Below are positions 52,621 through 61,701 of a stretch of 64,000 nt of DNA, piece by piece; within the stretch, counting starts at the first letter, position 1; each line of letters begins with the position of its first letter. The stretch is taken from NCBI RefSeq assembly GCF_017874735.1, contig NZ_JAGGLV010000004.1, positions 248,001-312,000 on the forward strand, given 5' to 3'. Both the position numbers and the translations under genes were made by a program. A model generated the notes under the pieces. It saw nothing but the letters and a program-made list of their open reading frames with translations. It was not told the DNA's origin and searched no databases. This DNA comes from Paenibacillus silagei. GTDB lineage: Bacteria > Bacillota > Bacilli > Paenibacillales > Paenibacillaceae.

Positions 52621-53940
52621 TTAGAGAATGTCTTCCTTCAGCGCCCGCAAAATCAGCTGCGAGAACAAGCTGTTCGACCAGGCGAACCACTTGCGGGTGA
52701 ACACGGACGGATCGTCGGCGTGGAAGCCTTCATGCATGTAGCCGGTATCGGCATCGGTTGCTTCCAGCATAGCGATGACCGCCAGCCGCTCTTCCTTGCT
52801 GTCTGCGGTAATGCCCTGCATCGACAGCGCCATATGCCAGATGTAGCCCGGAGGGGTATGCGGGCTGCCGATTCCCTTAGCAGCTTTGCCCTCGAAGTAG
52901 AACGGATTCTCCTTGCTCAGCGCGAAGCGTCTAGTATTCTGGTAGACCGGATCGTCATTGTTCAAATAGCCCAGGTACGGAATGGACATCAGGCCCGGTG
53001 TTCCGGCGTCATCCATCAGGCTGTAATTGCCATAACCGTCGGTCTCATATGCGTAGATCGGTCCGAATTCCGGGTGGCGATAGGTGCCGTACAGCTTGAT
53101 GCCGTGATCGACCTCCTGCTCCAGCTCCTTCAGCTCAGCCAGGAAATCCAGGTCCCGGAAGACCCACTCGGCAAAATCCTGCATCTGCCGCAGCGCCACC
53201 ACAGCGAACATGTTCCCCGGAATGTTGTAGTGGAAATCGCAGGCATCATCGCTGGAGCGGAACCCAGACCAGATCATGCCGGTATAATTGACGGGCATTC
53301 CCAGGCCGCCGTTACGGATGGAATCCTCCATAATCCCGTTGTTCCGGGTGAAACGGTACAGTGACTGCTCGGCATGATGCTGCTCGCGCTTGAACAGGTC
53401 GGTGATGACGCGGAGCATTTTTTTGAAATCAGAGGTAAAGAAATCGGTCTGCTTCGTCTCTTCCCAGTAAGCATGGGCCAGCCGGATCACGAAGCACAGC
53501 GAGTCGATCTCGAATTTGCGCTCCCACACCCACGGCGACATCTCGGTCACATCGGCGGCATTCCAGTGCCAGTCATTGGCCGATTCATTGAACGCGTTGG
53601 CGTAAGGATCGATCAGCACATACTCTGTATGGCGCTTGATCAGTCCGCCGATAATCCGCTGCAGATCAGCATCTTCCGCAGCAAAAGGCACATAATGAAT
53701 GACCTGCTCCACTGAATCGCGCAGCCAGCAGGCGGGGATGTCCCCCGTAATCACAAAGGTAGTTCCGTCATCAAGCAGCTTGGTGGTCGTCTCCAGTGTA
53801 TTCGGGAAGCAGTTGCGGAACAGCCGTTGCAGCTTAGGCCGGTGGGCCAGCTTCGTTTCGGCGTCGGCCAGCACGGCCTGAATGGATGACGGCAGCGTAA
53901 GCTCCGGCATCTCGATGCGGGGAAGTCTGAATTGTTCCAA
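52621..53940 (-). CDS. GH125 exo-alpha-1,6-mannosidase
   Basis: A 439-residue alpha/alpha-barrel enzyme typical of GH125: TFVITGDIPACWLRDSVEQV, NESANDWHW, WERKFEIDSLCF, and RSSDDACDFHYNIPGNMFA. It cleaves terminal non-reducing alpha-1,6-mannose by inversion, as needed for N-glycan cores or yeast mannan. A GTG at 53958 opens the frame, but AAGGAG lies 9 nt before TTG at 53940, which is preferred. It follows the GH38 gene after a 277-bp gap with inverted repeats. Confidence 0.94.
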   Translation of the reverse strand: MEQFRLPRIEMPELTLPSSIQAVLADAETKLAHRPKLQRLFRNCFPNTLETTTKLLDDGTTFVITGDIPACWLRDSVEQVIHYVPFAAEDADLQRIIGGLIKRHTEYVLIDPYANAFNESANDWHWNAADVTEMSPWVWERKFEIDSLCFVIRLAHAYWEETKQTDFFTSDFKKMLRVITDLFKREQHHAEQSLYRFTRNNGIMEDSIRNGGLGMPVNYTGMIWSGFRSSDDACDFHYNIPGNMFAVVALRQMQDFAEWVFRDLDFLAELKELEQEVDHGIKLYGTYRHPEFGPIYAYETDGYGNYSLMDDAGTPGLMSIPYLGYLNNDDPVYQNTRRFALSKENPFYFEGKAAKGIGSPHTPPGYIWHMALSMQGITADSKEERLAVIAMLEATDADTGYMHEGFHADDPSVFTRKWFAWSNSLFSQLILRALKEDIL

Positions 53941-54028
53941 GGTAGTAGTCTCCTTCACGCTTAATCTATAGTTTGGAAGCTGAATTTCTTGATGGAAATG
54001 GGAGTTGCGATAGGCTTAATTGTAATTG

Positions 54029-54138
54029 GTACAACTAAAACGCCTGATTGATCACCAATTTCACATTTAGTTGTACTTCGTACATTTAAACATCCGCCGA
54101 ATCTTCCTTCTCCCGTTTTGGGGCAGTTTTAGTTGTAC
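54029..54138. repeat. inverted TTTTAGTTGTAC motifs
   Basis: GTACAACTAAAA at 54029-54040 is the exact reverse complement of TTTTAGTTGTAC at 54127-54138, with a further ATTTAGTTGTAC at 54065-54076. They lie in the 277-bp gap (53959-54235) before GH125. They could form a hairpin or be binding sites. No clear promoter was recognised. Confidence 0.6.
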
Positions 54139-54235
54139 AGAATACACTTATACGATAAAAGAATGCATTTCCGCTGTTTTTAAGTGTACGTTCTGCAACT
54201 ATCCGAGAATCTTACGCTCAGCCCCTCATGTGCCT

Positions 54236-57200
54236 CTATTCAGCATGAATAATCTTAATCGTCTTAATCTCGAACGGATGGAAGTCTAGCGTCAGCACGC
54301 CGTCTTCATCCGGCAGCAGCTCGGTCTCTTCCTCCAGCGCATTGGATAGGTAGACAGCCGAGTGCGGCAGCGGCCAGCTGATCCGCACGGTCTCGCGTCC
54401 ACCGGCTGATTCGTACAGCCGCAGGATACTGCCGCTTCCGTCTTCCGCCAGCTTGACGGTATCGAGTACCACCTGCTTCCCTTCGTAGGGAAGGAAGGAG
54501 CCAGTGGACGGATGCTGTCCCTCACTTGCCTCGCAGGCCACAGCATACGAAGCGTGATTCAACTCAGCGGCCTTGCGCTGGGTATGCGCTGCGCGCCAGT
54601 CCCCGGTATGCGGGTAGAGCGAATAGGTGAATTCATGCTCTCCCTGATCCGCTGAATGATCCGGCCAGCGCGGAGCGCGAAGCAGCGACAGACGGATGGT
54701 GCTGCCCTGAGTATCATAGCCGTATTTGCAGTCGTTCAGCAGGCTTACACCGTAATCATGCTCCGACACATCGGCATACCGGTGCCCGCAGACCTCATAC
54801 TGCGCCTGCTCCCAGCTGGTGTTGCGGTGCGTGGTCCGTTCCAGTGCGCCGAACGGAATCTCATACGTGGCCTTGCTGGTGACTACATCAATCGGGAAGC
54901 CAACCTTCAGCAGCTTGTGGGCTTCCTGCCACTGCACCTTCGTCTTGAAGTCGATCCGCTTGTCAGCGTGGTACAGGATCAGCTCCTGCTGTATTTCCGA
55001 TTGGCCTAGACTCCAGCGGAAGAACAGTACATCGCAGACAGAACCTGTGGACATCAGCCGCTTCTCCAGCAGAACCGCTGCTCCGGCAGGCTGCTCCTCA
55101 TAACGGCTGTCGATATCCCAGGCATCCCAGAGAATCGGACGGTCATGGAAGAAATGCAGCCGGTTCAGCGCTTCGCCGGACTTCACAATCTCACGCCCGG
55201 TTTCCTTGTCATACAGGCTGATGATCTCGCCCAGCTCGTTGAACTGGAGACGGTAGTAGCCGGTCTCCCAGCGATCCTCGAACGTAGCGGAGTTCGCCGC
55301 AGAAATTGAGTTATTGCCTGCATCCGATGCATCTGCCCCCGGCTGTTCCTCTTCCCGAAGCCATACGGTTGCATACCCGAATGCCGGAACCTCCTGCACC
55401 CGCACACGCAGCACTGCCCGCTTTCCTGCTGTAGTCAGCTCTGCCGGAAGCCGTGTTCCGTTCCGGTCATAGACGGCGACATTGGCAGGCTCCACTTTAG
55501 AGGAAAGCTCAAGCTGGGCCACCATATCCCGGGTCCAGCCCAGTCCGTTCAGGATGACATAAGGCTGTCCCTCTCCACGGGTATCAATATCCGCTACGGC
55601 AGCCTCCATGACGGACTTCAAGGTACTCTCCCCAAGGACAAAGATGTTCTTGTATTCCTTCTCCGAAGTCTCATAGACCTCGGGAATCGATGAGCCTGGA
55701 ATAATATCATGGAACTGGTTCAGCAGAATCAGCTTCCAGCCTTCATGCAGAGCCTCACCTACCTCTTCCCGCCGCTGCGGTGTCAGCTGGTGTCCAGCCA
55801 GAGTCTGCCATAGCTCTGCTTCCCGGTACAGAATCTCGGCCTTGCGGTTATTGCGCTTGTTCCGCGCATGGGTCGTATAGGTGCCCCGGTGCAGCTCCAG
55901 ATAGAGATCACCCTGCCAGACCGGCAGCTCCGGTGCGGCCTGCTCGATGCCAGCGAAGAAATCCGCCGCCGTGCTGTAGCCGGAGGCAGGCTGACCCACC
56001 ATCAGCTCCGAGCGCGACAGGTATTCAAGCATTTCCCGCGTCACGCCGCCGCCGCCATCGCCGTGTCCGTAGAGCAGCATTTGCTCGCTGTGAACGGCTT
56101 TTTGGCGATAAGACTGCCAGTGCTCGTGGACATCCTTCGGCAGCGTATTCTCATTCACGCCATGGTTCATATAAGATAATAGCGCTGTCCCGTCGATTCC
56201 GACCCAGTGGAACAGGTCATACGGGAACAGGTTGGTATCATTCCAGCCGAGCTTCGTGGTCATAAAGTAACGGACCTTGCCGTGCTTCAGGATCTGCGGC
56301 AGGGAGGCGCAATAGCCGAAGGTGTCCGGCAGCCATTCAATCTCGGACTGCTGTCCGAACTCCTCCTGGTAGAAGCGCTGCCCGTACAGCATCTGCCGCA
56401 TCAGCGATTCCCCGCTCGGAATATTCAGATCCGGCTCGACCCACATACCGCCGACCAGCTCCCAGCGGCCTTCCTGAATCCGCGCCTTCACCTTCGCGTA
56501 CAGCTCAGGATCATTGTCCTTCAGATAAGCGAACAGCTGCGGCTGGCTCTGGGCATAGCGGTATTCCGGATACTCCTCCATCAGGGCATGTACCGTCGAG
56601 AAGGTCCGGCTGGTCTTGCGCACCGTCTCCCGGGTAGGCCATAACCAGGCGATGTCGATATGCGACTGCCCGATCATATGAATGAAGCCCTCGCTGTTGC
56701 CGCCGATGGCCTTCACTTTTGCCACCAGTTCCTGCTCGATTGCTTCTATTTCCTTGCTGCCCTGCGAACCGTCCGAACCCAAATTCACGTAAGCATCCAT
56801 CGCCTGATGCAGCGCCTCCAGCATGCGGACACGCCGGAAATCCTGCTCCGGCAGCAGCAGCATCGAATCCCGGATGACGGTCACTGTGTACATCAGCGAC
56901 TGCACCGGCAGGTTCACTCTGACAAGCGCTGCGGTAATGGACCGGACCGGCGGCTGAATGACCGCCTGCTTATTCAGCGGATCATCCGGCTCAGGAATCG
57001 GATCATAGAGCTCAATCTCAATCTCCGGGTGTCTGCCGCCCGTCTCGGGGTTCAGGGAAGCATAGGTATGATTGCGGTCAATCCCCTGCCGCGAGGCTCC
57101 GTTCACACGCAGCAGCCCTTCGCCGCCGGAGTGGAAGATCAGCCCGGTGTCCGCATCGGTCCAGTCCGCCGGGATATCGAGAGTAGTGCGGAAGTAATAG

Positions 57201-57394
57201 GTGGTACCTTGCACGCTCGGAAACAATCCAAACGATTCGCTGCCCGAATAAGGCTGTGCTTCGTCATAGTGGCCCGGCTGCCGGTAGATAGTGGAGAAGA
57301 CCTTCCAGTCATCAAGCACCCGGTATTCCAGCCACTGCTGCTGTGAGCATTCCCGAATGAACCGGTTAATCCGTTCGATGTTTATCTGCTCCAT
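54236..57394 (-). CDS. GH38 alpha-mannosidase (long form)
   Basis: A 1052-residue enzyme with an N-terminal beta domain (about 1-230), catalytic domain with zinc ligands His245 and Asp247 (IGQSHIDIAWLWP), nucleophile Asp357 (EWLPDTFGYCASLPQI), helical bundle (GWKLILLNQFHDIIPGSSI) and C-terminal beta-sandwiches. It is the larger, lysosomal/yeast-vacuolar-like form, different from the 930-residue paralogue nearby, so the two probably cleave different linkages. ATG at 57394 lies 2 bp after the GH3 stop, with the GGAGG ribosome site inside the GH3 end: translational coupling. Confidence 0.95.
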   Translation of the reverse strand: MEQINIERINRFIRECSQQQWLEYRVLDDWKVFSTIYRQPGHYDEAQPYSGSESFGLFPSVQGTTYYFRTTLDIPADWTDADTGLIFHSGGEGLLRVNGASRQGIDRNHTYASLNPETGGRHPEIEIELYDPIPEPDDPLNKQAVIQPPVRSITAALVRVNLPVQSLMYTVTVIRDSMLLLPEQDFRRVRMLEALHQAMDAYVNLGSDGSQGSKEIEAIEQELVAKVKAIGGNSEGFIHMIGQSHIDIAWLWPTRETVRKTSRTFSTVHALMEEYPEYRYAQSQPQLFAYLKDNDPELYAKVKARIQEGRWELVGGMWVEPDLNIPSGESLMRQMLYGQRFYQEEFGQQSEIEWLPDTFGYCASLPQILKHGKVRYFMTTKLGWNDTNLFPYDLFHWVGIDGTALLSYMNHGVNENTLPKDVHEHWQSYRQKAVHSEQMLLYGHGDGGGGVTREMLEYLSRSELMVGQPASGYSTAADFFAGIEQAAPELPVWQGDLYLELHRGTYTTHARNKRNNRKAEILYREAELWQTLAGHQLTPQRREEVGEALHEGWKLILLNQFHDIIPGSSIPEVYETSEKEYKNIFVLGESTLKSVMEAAVADIDTRGEGQPYVILNGLGWTRDMVAQLELSSKVEPANVAVYDRNGTRLPAELTTAGKRAVLRVRVQEVPAFGYATVWLREEEQPGADASDAGNNSISAANSATFEDRWETGYYRLQFNELGEIISLYDKETGREIVKSGEALNRLHFFHDRPILWDAWDIDSRYEEQPAGAAVLLEKRLMSTGSVCDVLFFRWSLGQSEIQQELILYHADKRIDFKTKVQWQEAHKLLKVGFPIDVVTSKATYEIPFGALERTTHRNTSWEQAQYEVCGHRYADVSEHDYGVSLLNDCKYGYDTQGSTIRLSLLRAPRWPDHSADQGEHEFTYSLYPHTGDWRAAHTQRKAAELNHASYAVACEASEGQHPSTGSFLPYEGKQVVLDTVKLAEDGSGSILRLYESAGGRETVRISWPLPHSAVYLSNALEEETELLPDEDGVLTLDFHPFEIKTIKIIHAE

Positions 57395-57396
57395 CT

Positions 57397-59691
57397 TTAG
57401 TCCTCCGTAACCGTAAGATCTATATTCAGCGTATCGTTCACATTCCTGCCGACCCCGATGCGGAAGCTTCCCGGCTCGACCACCAGCTTATAATCCGGCC
57501 CGATGTAGCTCAGATGCTCTGCACTCAGCATGAAGCTCACCTTCTGCTTCTCGCCCGGCTCCAGTACGATCTTGCGGAAGCCCTTGAGTTCCTTGGCCGG
57601 TCTCGTTACCTTACTGACCAGATCGGAAATATATAATTGCACGACCTCCGCACCGCTGCGGGAGCCTGTATTCTCTACTTCCACTGTAACCTCAGCCGTT
57701 CCGTCTGCTGTGATTACTGCCGGCTCGACCTGGAGTCCGCTGTAGCTGAATTCGGTGTAGCTGAGTCCGAAGCCGAACGGATAACGCGGCTGCGAATTCC
57801 CTTCCAGATAGCGCACTCCCCGGGAACGTTTGCCTAAGTAATACACTGGCAGTTGTCCTACATCCTCAGGGAGAGACAGGGTCAGCCGGCCGGACGGATT
57901 GACATCGCCGAACAGAATGTCGGCAATGGCGTGGCCGCCTTCCTGCCCCGGATACCAGGCTTCCAGAATGGCATCCGCCTGCTCATCGATCCACGGCTCG
58001 GCAATGGGACGGCCGTTGATATATACGACGACTACCGGCTTGCCAAGCGCCTTCAGCTCCTTCATCAGCTCCAGCTGAACGCCAGACAGATGAAGCGACA
58101 TCCGGTCGATGCCTTCGCCGCAGTCCATATCGCTAAGCGCATTCTCTGTGACCTTCGAGGCTCCGGTCCGCAGATCGATGCTGCCTTCGCCGAAGTCACG
58201 GGCACTCGACCCGCCTAGAGCGAGCACAATGATATCCGCATCGGCTGCTACCTCACGCGCAAGCTCGAAGCCCTCGGTGGAGCTGTCTTTGATCCGGCAG
58301 CCCGGCGCATAAGCTACACGCTCCGGCTGCGCGGCAAGCTTGGCCCGTATCCCGGCCAGCACTGTAGTTACCCGGTCACGCGGCTGCGGCGAGGTGTAAT
58401 CGCCGAGCTGATTGTAGCCAATATCGGCGTTCGGCCCGATAACCGCAACCGTACCCTTGTCTTTAGACAGCGGAAGCACTCCGTTATTCTTCAGCAGCAC
58501 AATTCCCTCTGCCGCCACGCTGCGCGCCAGCTCCGCATGCTCTGCGCTGCCGATCACCTGCTCTGCCACATCGGGATCGGCATATGGCTGTTCAAACAGG
58601 CCCAGCCGGAATTTCAGCTCCAGCACACGCGCTGCCGCCTGGTCCACCAGCTTCTCGTCGAGCCGCCCGGAGCGCAGCGCCGTAAGCAGATATCCGCCGA
58701 ACATGACGCCGGACATCTCCATATCAATCCCGGCGGTGAGTGCCTGTACGGCTGCATCCTCCCCGCTGTCCGCTGTATCATGACCCGAGGCCAGCATATC
58801 AATGGCACCGCAATCGGTAATCACCATGCCCTCGAAGCCCCATTCACCGCGTAGAATCTCTTCCAGCAGCTCCCGGTTCGTGGTACAAGGCACGCCGTCA
58901 ATCTCGTTGTAGGCTGGCATGATGGAGACCGCACCCGCTTCCACCGCTTTGCGGAACGGGTACATATCGACTTCCAGCAGCTCCCGCTTGCCGATATGCG
59001 CCGGACCGGCATTCCGGCCACCCTCTGAGCTGCCATAGGCTACGAAGTGCTTGAGGGTCGCCCCCACACTGGACGCGCAGTCAAGGCGTTCGCCCTGTAG
59101 TCCTTCCACTGATGCTACGGCATATTCACCGATGAGATACGGATCTTCGCCGAAGCATTCCTCGGTCCGGCCCCAGCGCGGATCACGCACCACATCCAGC
59201 ACAGGGGAGTAGGTTACTGCTCCGCCTTGTGCCCGGGTCTCCCGTGCCACTGCCCGGGACATCTCCCGGTAGAGGTCTACATTCCAGGTGCTGCCGATCA
59301 GCAGCGGAACGGGAAATACCGTGGCCCCGATGGCCATATGACCATGCGAGCATTCCTCGCCGATCAAGAGCGGAATGCCCAGCCTGGAATGCTCCAGCGC
59401 ATAACGCTGAATCGAATTCACAGCCTCTGCTCCGGCCCGTGCATCCAGCCCGCTCTCCAGCGTAACCCCTGTCCAGGGATCGGCCCGCAGAGTTCCGTAT
59501 AATGCGCCGACACCGCCTTCGCGGATCTGGCGCTTGAAGTCTTCTGTCAATTCAATCGTTCCATCTGTATGATCATAGGTCTGCCACCCGAACAGCTGCA
59601 CCAGCTGGCCGACCTTCTCTTCCGGCGTCATCAGCCCAAGCAGATGCTCTGTCCGCTTTTTGACGGGCTGTGTACGGTCTCTATATAACAT
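57397..59691 (-). CDS. GH3 beta-glycosidase
   Basis: A 764-residue cytoplasmic GH3 enzyme: TIM barrel (1-360) with nucleophile Asp293 in GMVITDCGAIDML, KHFVAYG substrate loop, alpha/beta sandwich and C-terminal fibronectin-like domain (about 660-764). GH3 covers beta-glucosidase, beta-xylosidase and others; FGEDPYLIGEYA is common to the glucosidase/xylosidase group. ATG follows GAGAGGGTGG, 42 bp after the permease gene. Within a mannoside locus it could act on glucosylated or other decorations. Confidence 0.93.
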   Translation of the reverse strand: MLYRDRTQPVKKRTEHLLGLMTPEEKVGQLVQLFGWQTYDHTDGTIELTEDFKRQIREGGVGALYGTLRADPWTGVTLESGLDARAGAEAVNSIQRYALEHSRLGIPLLIGEECSHGHMAIGATVFPVPLLIGSTWNVDLYREMSRAVARETRAQGGAVTYSPVLDVVRDPRWGRTEECFGEDPYLIGEYAVASVEGLQGERLDCASSVGATLKHFVAYGSSEGGRNAGPAHIGKRELLEVDMYPFRKAVEAGAVSIMPAYNEIDGVPCTTNRELLEEILRGEWGFEGMVITDCGAIDMLASGHDTADSGEDAAVQALTAGIDMEMSGVMFGGYLLTALRSGRLDEKLVDQAAARVLELKFRLGLFEQPYADPDVAEQVIGSAEHAELARSVAAEGIVLLKNNGVLPLSKDKGTVAVIGPNADIGYNQLGDYTSPQPRDRVTTVLAGIRAKLAAQPERVAYAPGCRIKDSSTEGFELAREVAADADIIVLALGGSSARDFGEGSIDLRTGASKVTENALSDMDCGEGIDRMSLHLSGVQLELMKELKALGKPVVVVYINGRPIAEPWIDEQADAILEAWYPGQEGGHAIADILFGDVNPSGRLTLSLPEDVGQLPVYYLGKRSRGVRYLEGNSQPRYPFGFGLSYTEFSYSGLQVEPAVITADGTAEVTVEVENTGSRSGAEVVQLYISDLVSKVTRPAKELKGFRKIVLEPGEKQKVSFMLSAEHLSYIGPDYKLVVEPGSFRIGVGRNVNDTLNIDLTVTED

Positions 59692-59733
59692 CCTGGCTCC
59701 ACCCTCTCTCCTTTGATCTTAATCTATATATCC

Positions 59734-60651
59734 CTACTCCTTAACCGCCCCGACCGTAAGACCCTGAATGAAATAACGCTGGAAGAACGGATACGCGAAA
59801 ATAATCGGTCCGGTTGCCAGCACCACCATCGCCATACGCGAGGTATCCTGCGGCATGTTGCGGAGGGCTTCCAGGCTGAGCGAGCTGTTCTGCGAATTCT
59901 GAAGAATGAACTGCATACTGGTCTCAATGCGCATCAGCATGGACTGCAGCGGCACCAGATTTGGATTATCAATATAGAGCAGGGCATTGAACCAGTCGTT
60001 CCAGTACCCGAGCGTGCTGAACAGCCCGATTGTAGCGAGGCCCGGCAAGGACAGCGGCAGCACGATTTTCAGGAAGGTGCGGAACTCTCCGGCGCCGTCG
60101 ATTTTGGCCGATTCGATCAGCGCATCCGGCACACTGGTAATATAGAAGGTACGCAGAATCATAATGTAAAAAGCATTCACCGCCAGCGGCAGCACCAGCG
60201 CCCAAATGCTGTCCTTCAGGCCCAGCATCTGTGTCACGACAATATAGGTCGGAACCAGCCCGCCGTTAAACAGCATGGTGAAGAAGGAAAAGAACGCGAA
60301 GAAATTGCGGTATTTGAAGCTTTTGCGTGAAATGGCATACGCATAAAGTGAAATAATAAGCAGGCTGACAATTGTACCAATGACCGTTACCGCAATGGTC
60401 ACTCCGTAAGAACGGAGCAGCGTGTCCCCTGAGCTAAATACATATTTGTAGGCTTCCAGACTCCATTTGGCCGGAATTAACCGGTAGCCGTCCCGCGCAA
60501 GCGCCCCTTCGTCGGTGAACGAGATGAGGACCACGAACAGGAACGGGAAGATACACAGGATGGCAAAGCCTCCGGCGATACAGTTGAAGATGGTATTGAG
60601 CACCGGCGACAGCCGATGGAAATCGCGCGATTTCGCAGCATTAGCAGACAT
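59734..60651 (-). CDS. ABC sugar transporter permease, LplC/YtcP type
   Basis: About 305 residues, six membrane segments, EAA loop IESAKIDGAGEFRTFLKIVLP and the C-terminus RYFIQGLTVGAVKE. This group (LplC-like) carries complex oligosaccharides. ATG at 60651 after GTGAGG is preferred over 60675. It follows the LplB-type gene closely. Confidence 0.92.
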   Translation of the reverse strand: MSANAAKSRDFHRLSPVLNTIFNCIAGGFAILCIFPFLFVVLISFTDEGALARDGYRLIPAKWSLEAYKYVFSSGDTLLRSYGVTIAVTVIGTIVSLLIISLYAYAISRKSFKYRNFFAFFSFFTMLFNGGLVPTYIVVTQMLGLKDSIWALVLPLAVNAFYIMILRTFYITSVPDALIESAKIDGAGEFRTFLKIVLPLSLPGLATIGLFSTLGYWNDWFNALLYIDNPNLVPLQSMLMRIETSMQFILQNSQNSSLSLEALRNMPQDTSRMAMVVLATGPIIFAYPFFQRYFIQGLTVGAVKE

Positions 60652-60680
60652 TTGGATGACCTCACTTTCCTTCATTTTCC

Positions 60681-61607
60681 CTAGAATAATGCACTGTCCT
60701 TATCGAATTTGCGCACGATATAATTAGAGGTAAGAACCAGCACGAACCCGACCACTGATTGATACAAGCCCGCAGCCGTACTCATTCCGATCTCGCCGGT
60801 AGTCTTAAGTCCACGGTATACATACGTATCGATGACGTTGGTCACGCTGTAGAGCGTACCCGAATCTCTCGGCACCTGATAGAACAGCCCGAAGTCGGCA
60901 TAGAAAATCTTCCCGATCGCAAGCAGCGTCATAATGATAATGATCGGCTTCAGCATCGGCAGCGTGATACTGCGGATCTGCTGGAGCTTGCTGGCTCCGT
61001 CGATCATCGCCGCTTCGTAGAGGGACTTGTCTATGCCCATAATTGCGGCGAGATAGACCACGCTGTTATAGCCGACGGCCTTCCAGAGGAATACGAATAT
61101 AATAATGAACGGCCAGTATTTCGATTCCGAGTACCAGGAGATATTGCTGCCGAACATGGCATTAAGCAGCCCCCGCTCCGAGCTAAGGAAGCTGAACGCG
61201 AAGTATCCCACAACAACCCAGGACAGAAAATACGGCAGGAACATGCCTGTCTGATAGAACTTGGCTAGTTTTTTATTGGCAATCTCGGACAGCACCACCG
61301 CCATCAGCACGGACAGAATCAGGCCCAGGCCAATGAAGGCTATATTATATAAAAGGGTATTGCGTGTGATCAGATAGGCATCATTGGTGCTGAACAGAAA
61401 CTTGAAATTATCCCAGCCGACCCACTTGCTGTTGATGATGCTGGCCCAGAAGCCATCCCGGCTGAAGCGGTACTCCTTAAATGCAATGACCGTACCCACC
61501 ATCGGCAGGTAAGAGAAGAATAAAAACCACAGTGTGCCCGGCAGAACCATAAACAGCAGCACTTTATTTCTTAATACATCTTTGGCGGACTTTCCTATTT
61601 TCCCCAT
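60681..61607 (-). CDS. ABC sugar transporter permease, LplB type
   Basis: A 308-residue permease beginning with a cytoplasmic tail and FMVLPGTLWFLFFSYLPMVG, with the EAA loop YEAAMIDGASKLQQIRSITLP. LplB-type permeases pair with large lipoprotein binding proteins, as here. ATG follows AGGAGG. No ATPase gene is in the operon. Confidence 0.93.
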   Translation of the reverse strand: MGKIGKSAKDVLRNKVLLFMVLPGTLWFLFFSYLPMVGTVIAFKEYRFSRDGFWASIINSKWVGWDNFKFLFSTNDAYLITRNTLLYNIAFIGLGLILSVLMAVVLSEIANKKLAKFYQTGMFLPYFLSWVVVGYFAFSFLSSERGLLNAMFGSNISWYSESKYWPFIIIFVFLWKAVGYNSVVYLAAIMGIDKSLYEAAMIDGASKLQQIRSITLPMLKPIIIIMTLLAIGKIFYADFGLFYQVPRDSGTLYSVTNVIDTYVYRGLKTTGEIGMSTAAGLYQSVVGFVLVLTSNYIVRKFDKDSALF

Positions 61608-61701
61608 ACTCTTAGTTCCTCCTATGCCGGAAAATTCTTCTTCCGTTGATACAAAAAGATCGGGCCAAGTCTAATCACCCGCCCGATCCTCTAATAGAAT
61701 G

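Noticed and set aside
54029-54138. Promoter or terminator before GH125
   Set aside because: The inverted motifs are clear, but no T-run or good -35/-10 pair accompanies them, so only a repeat is reported.
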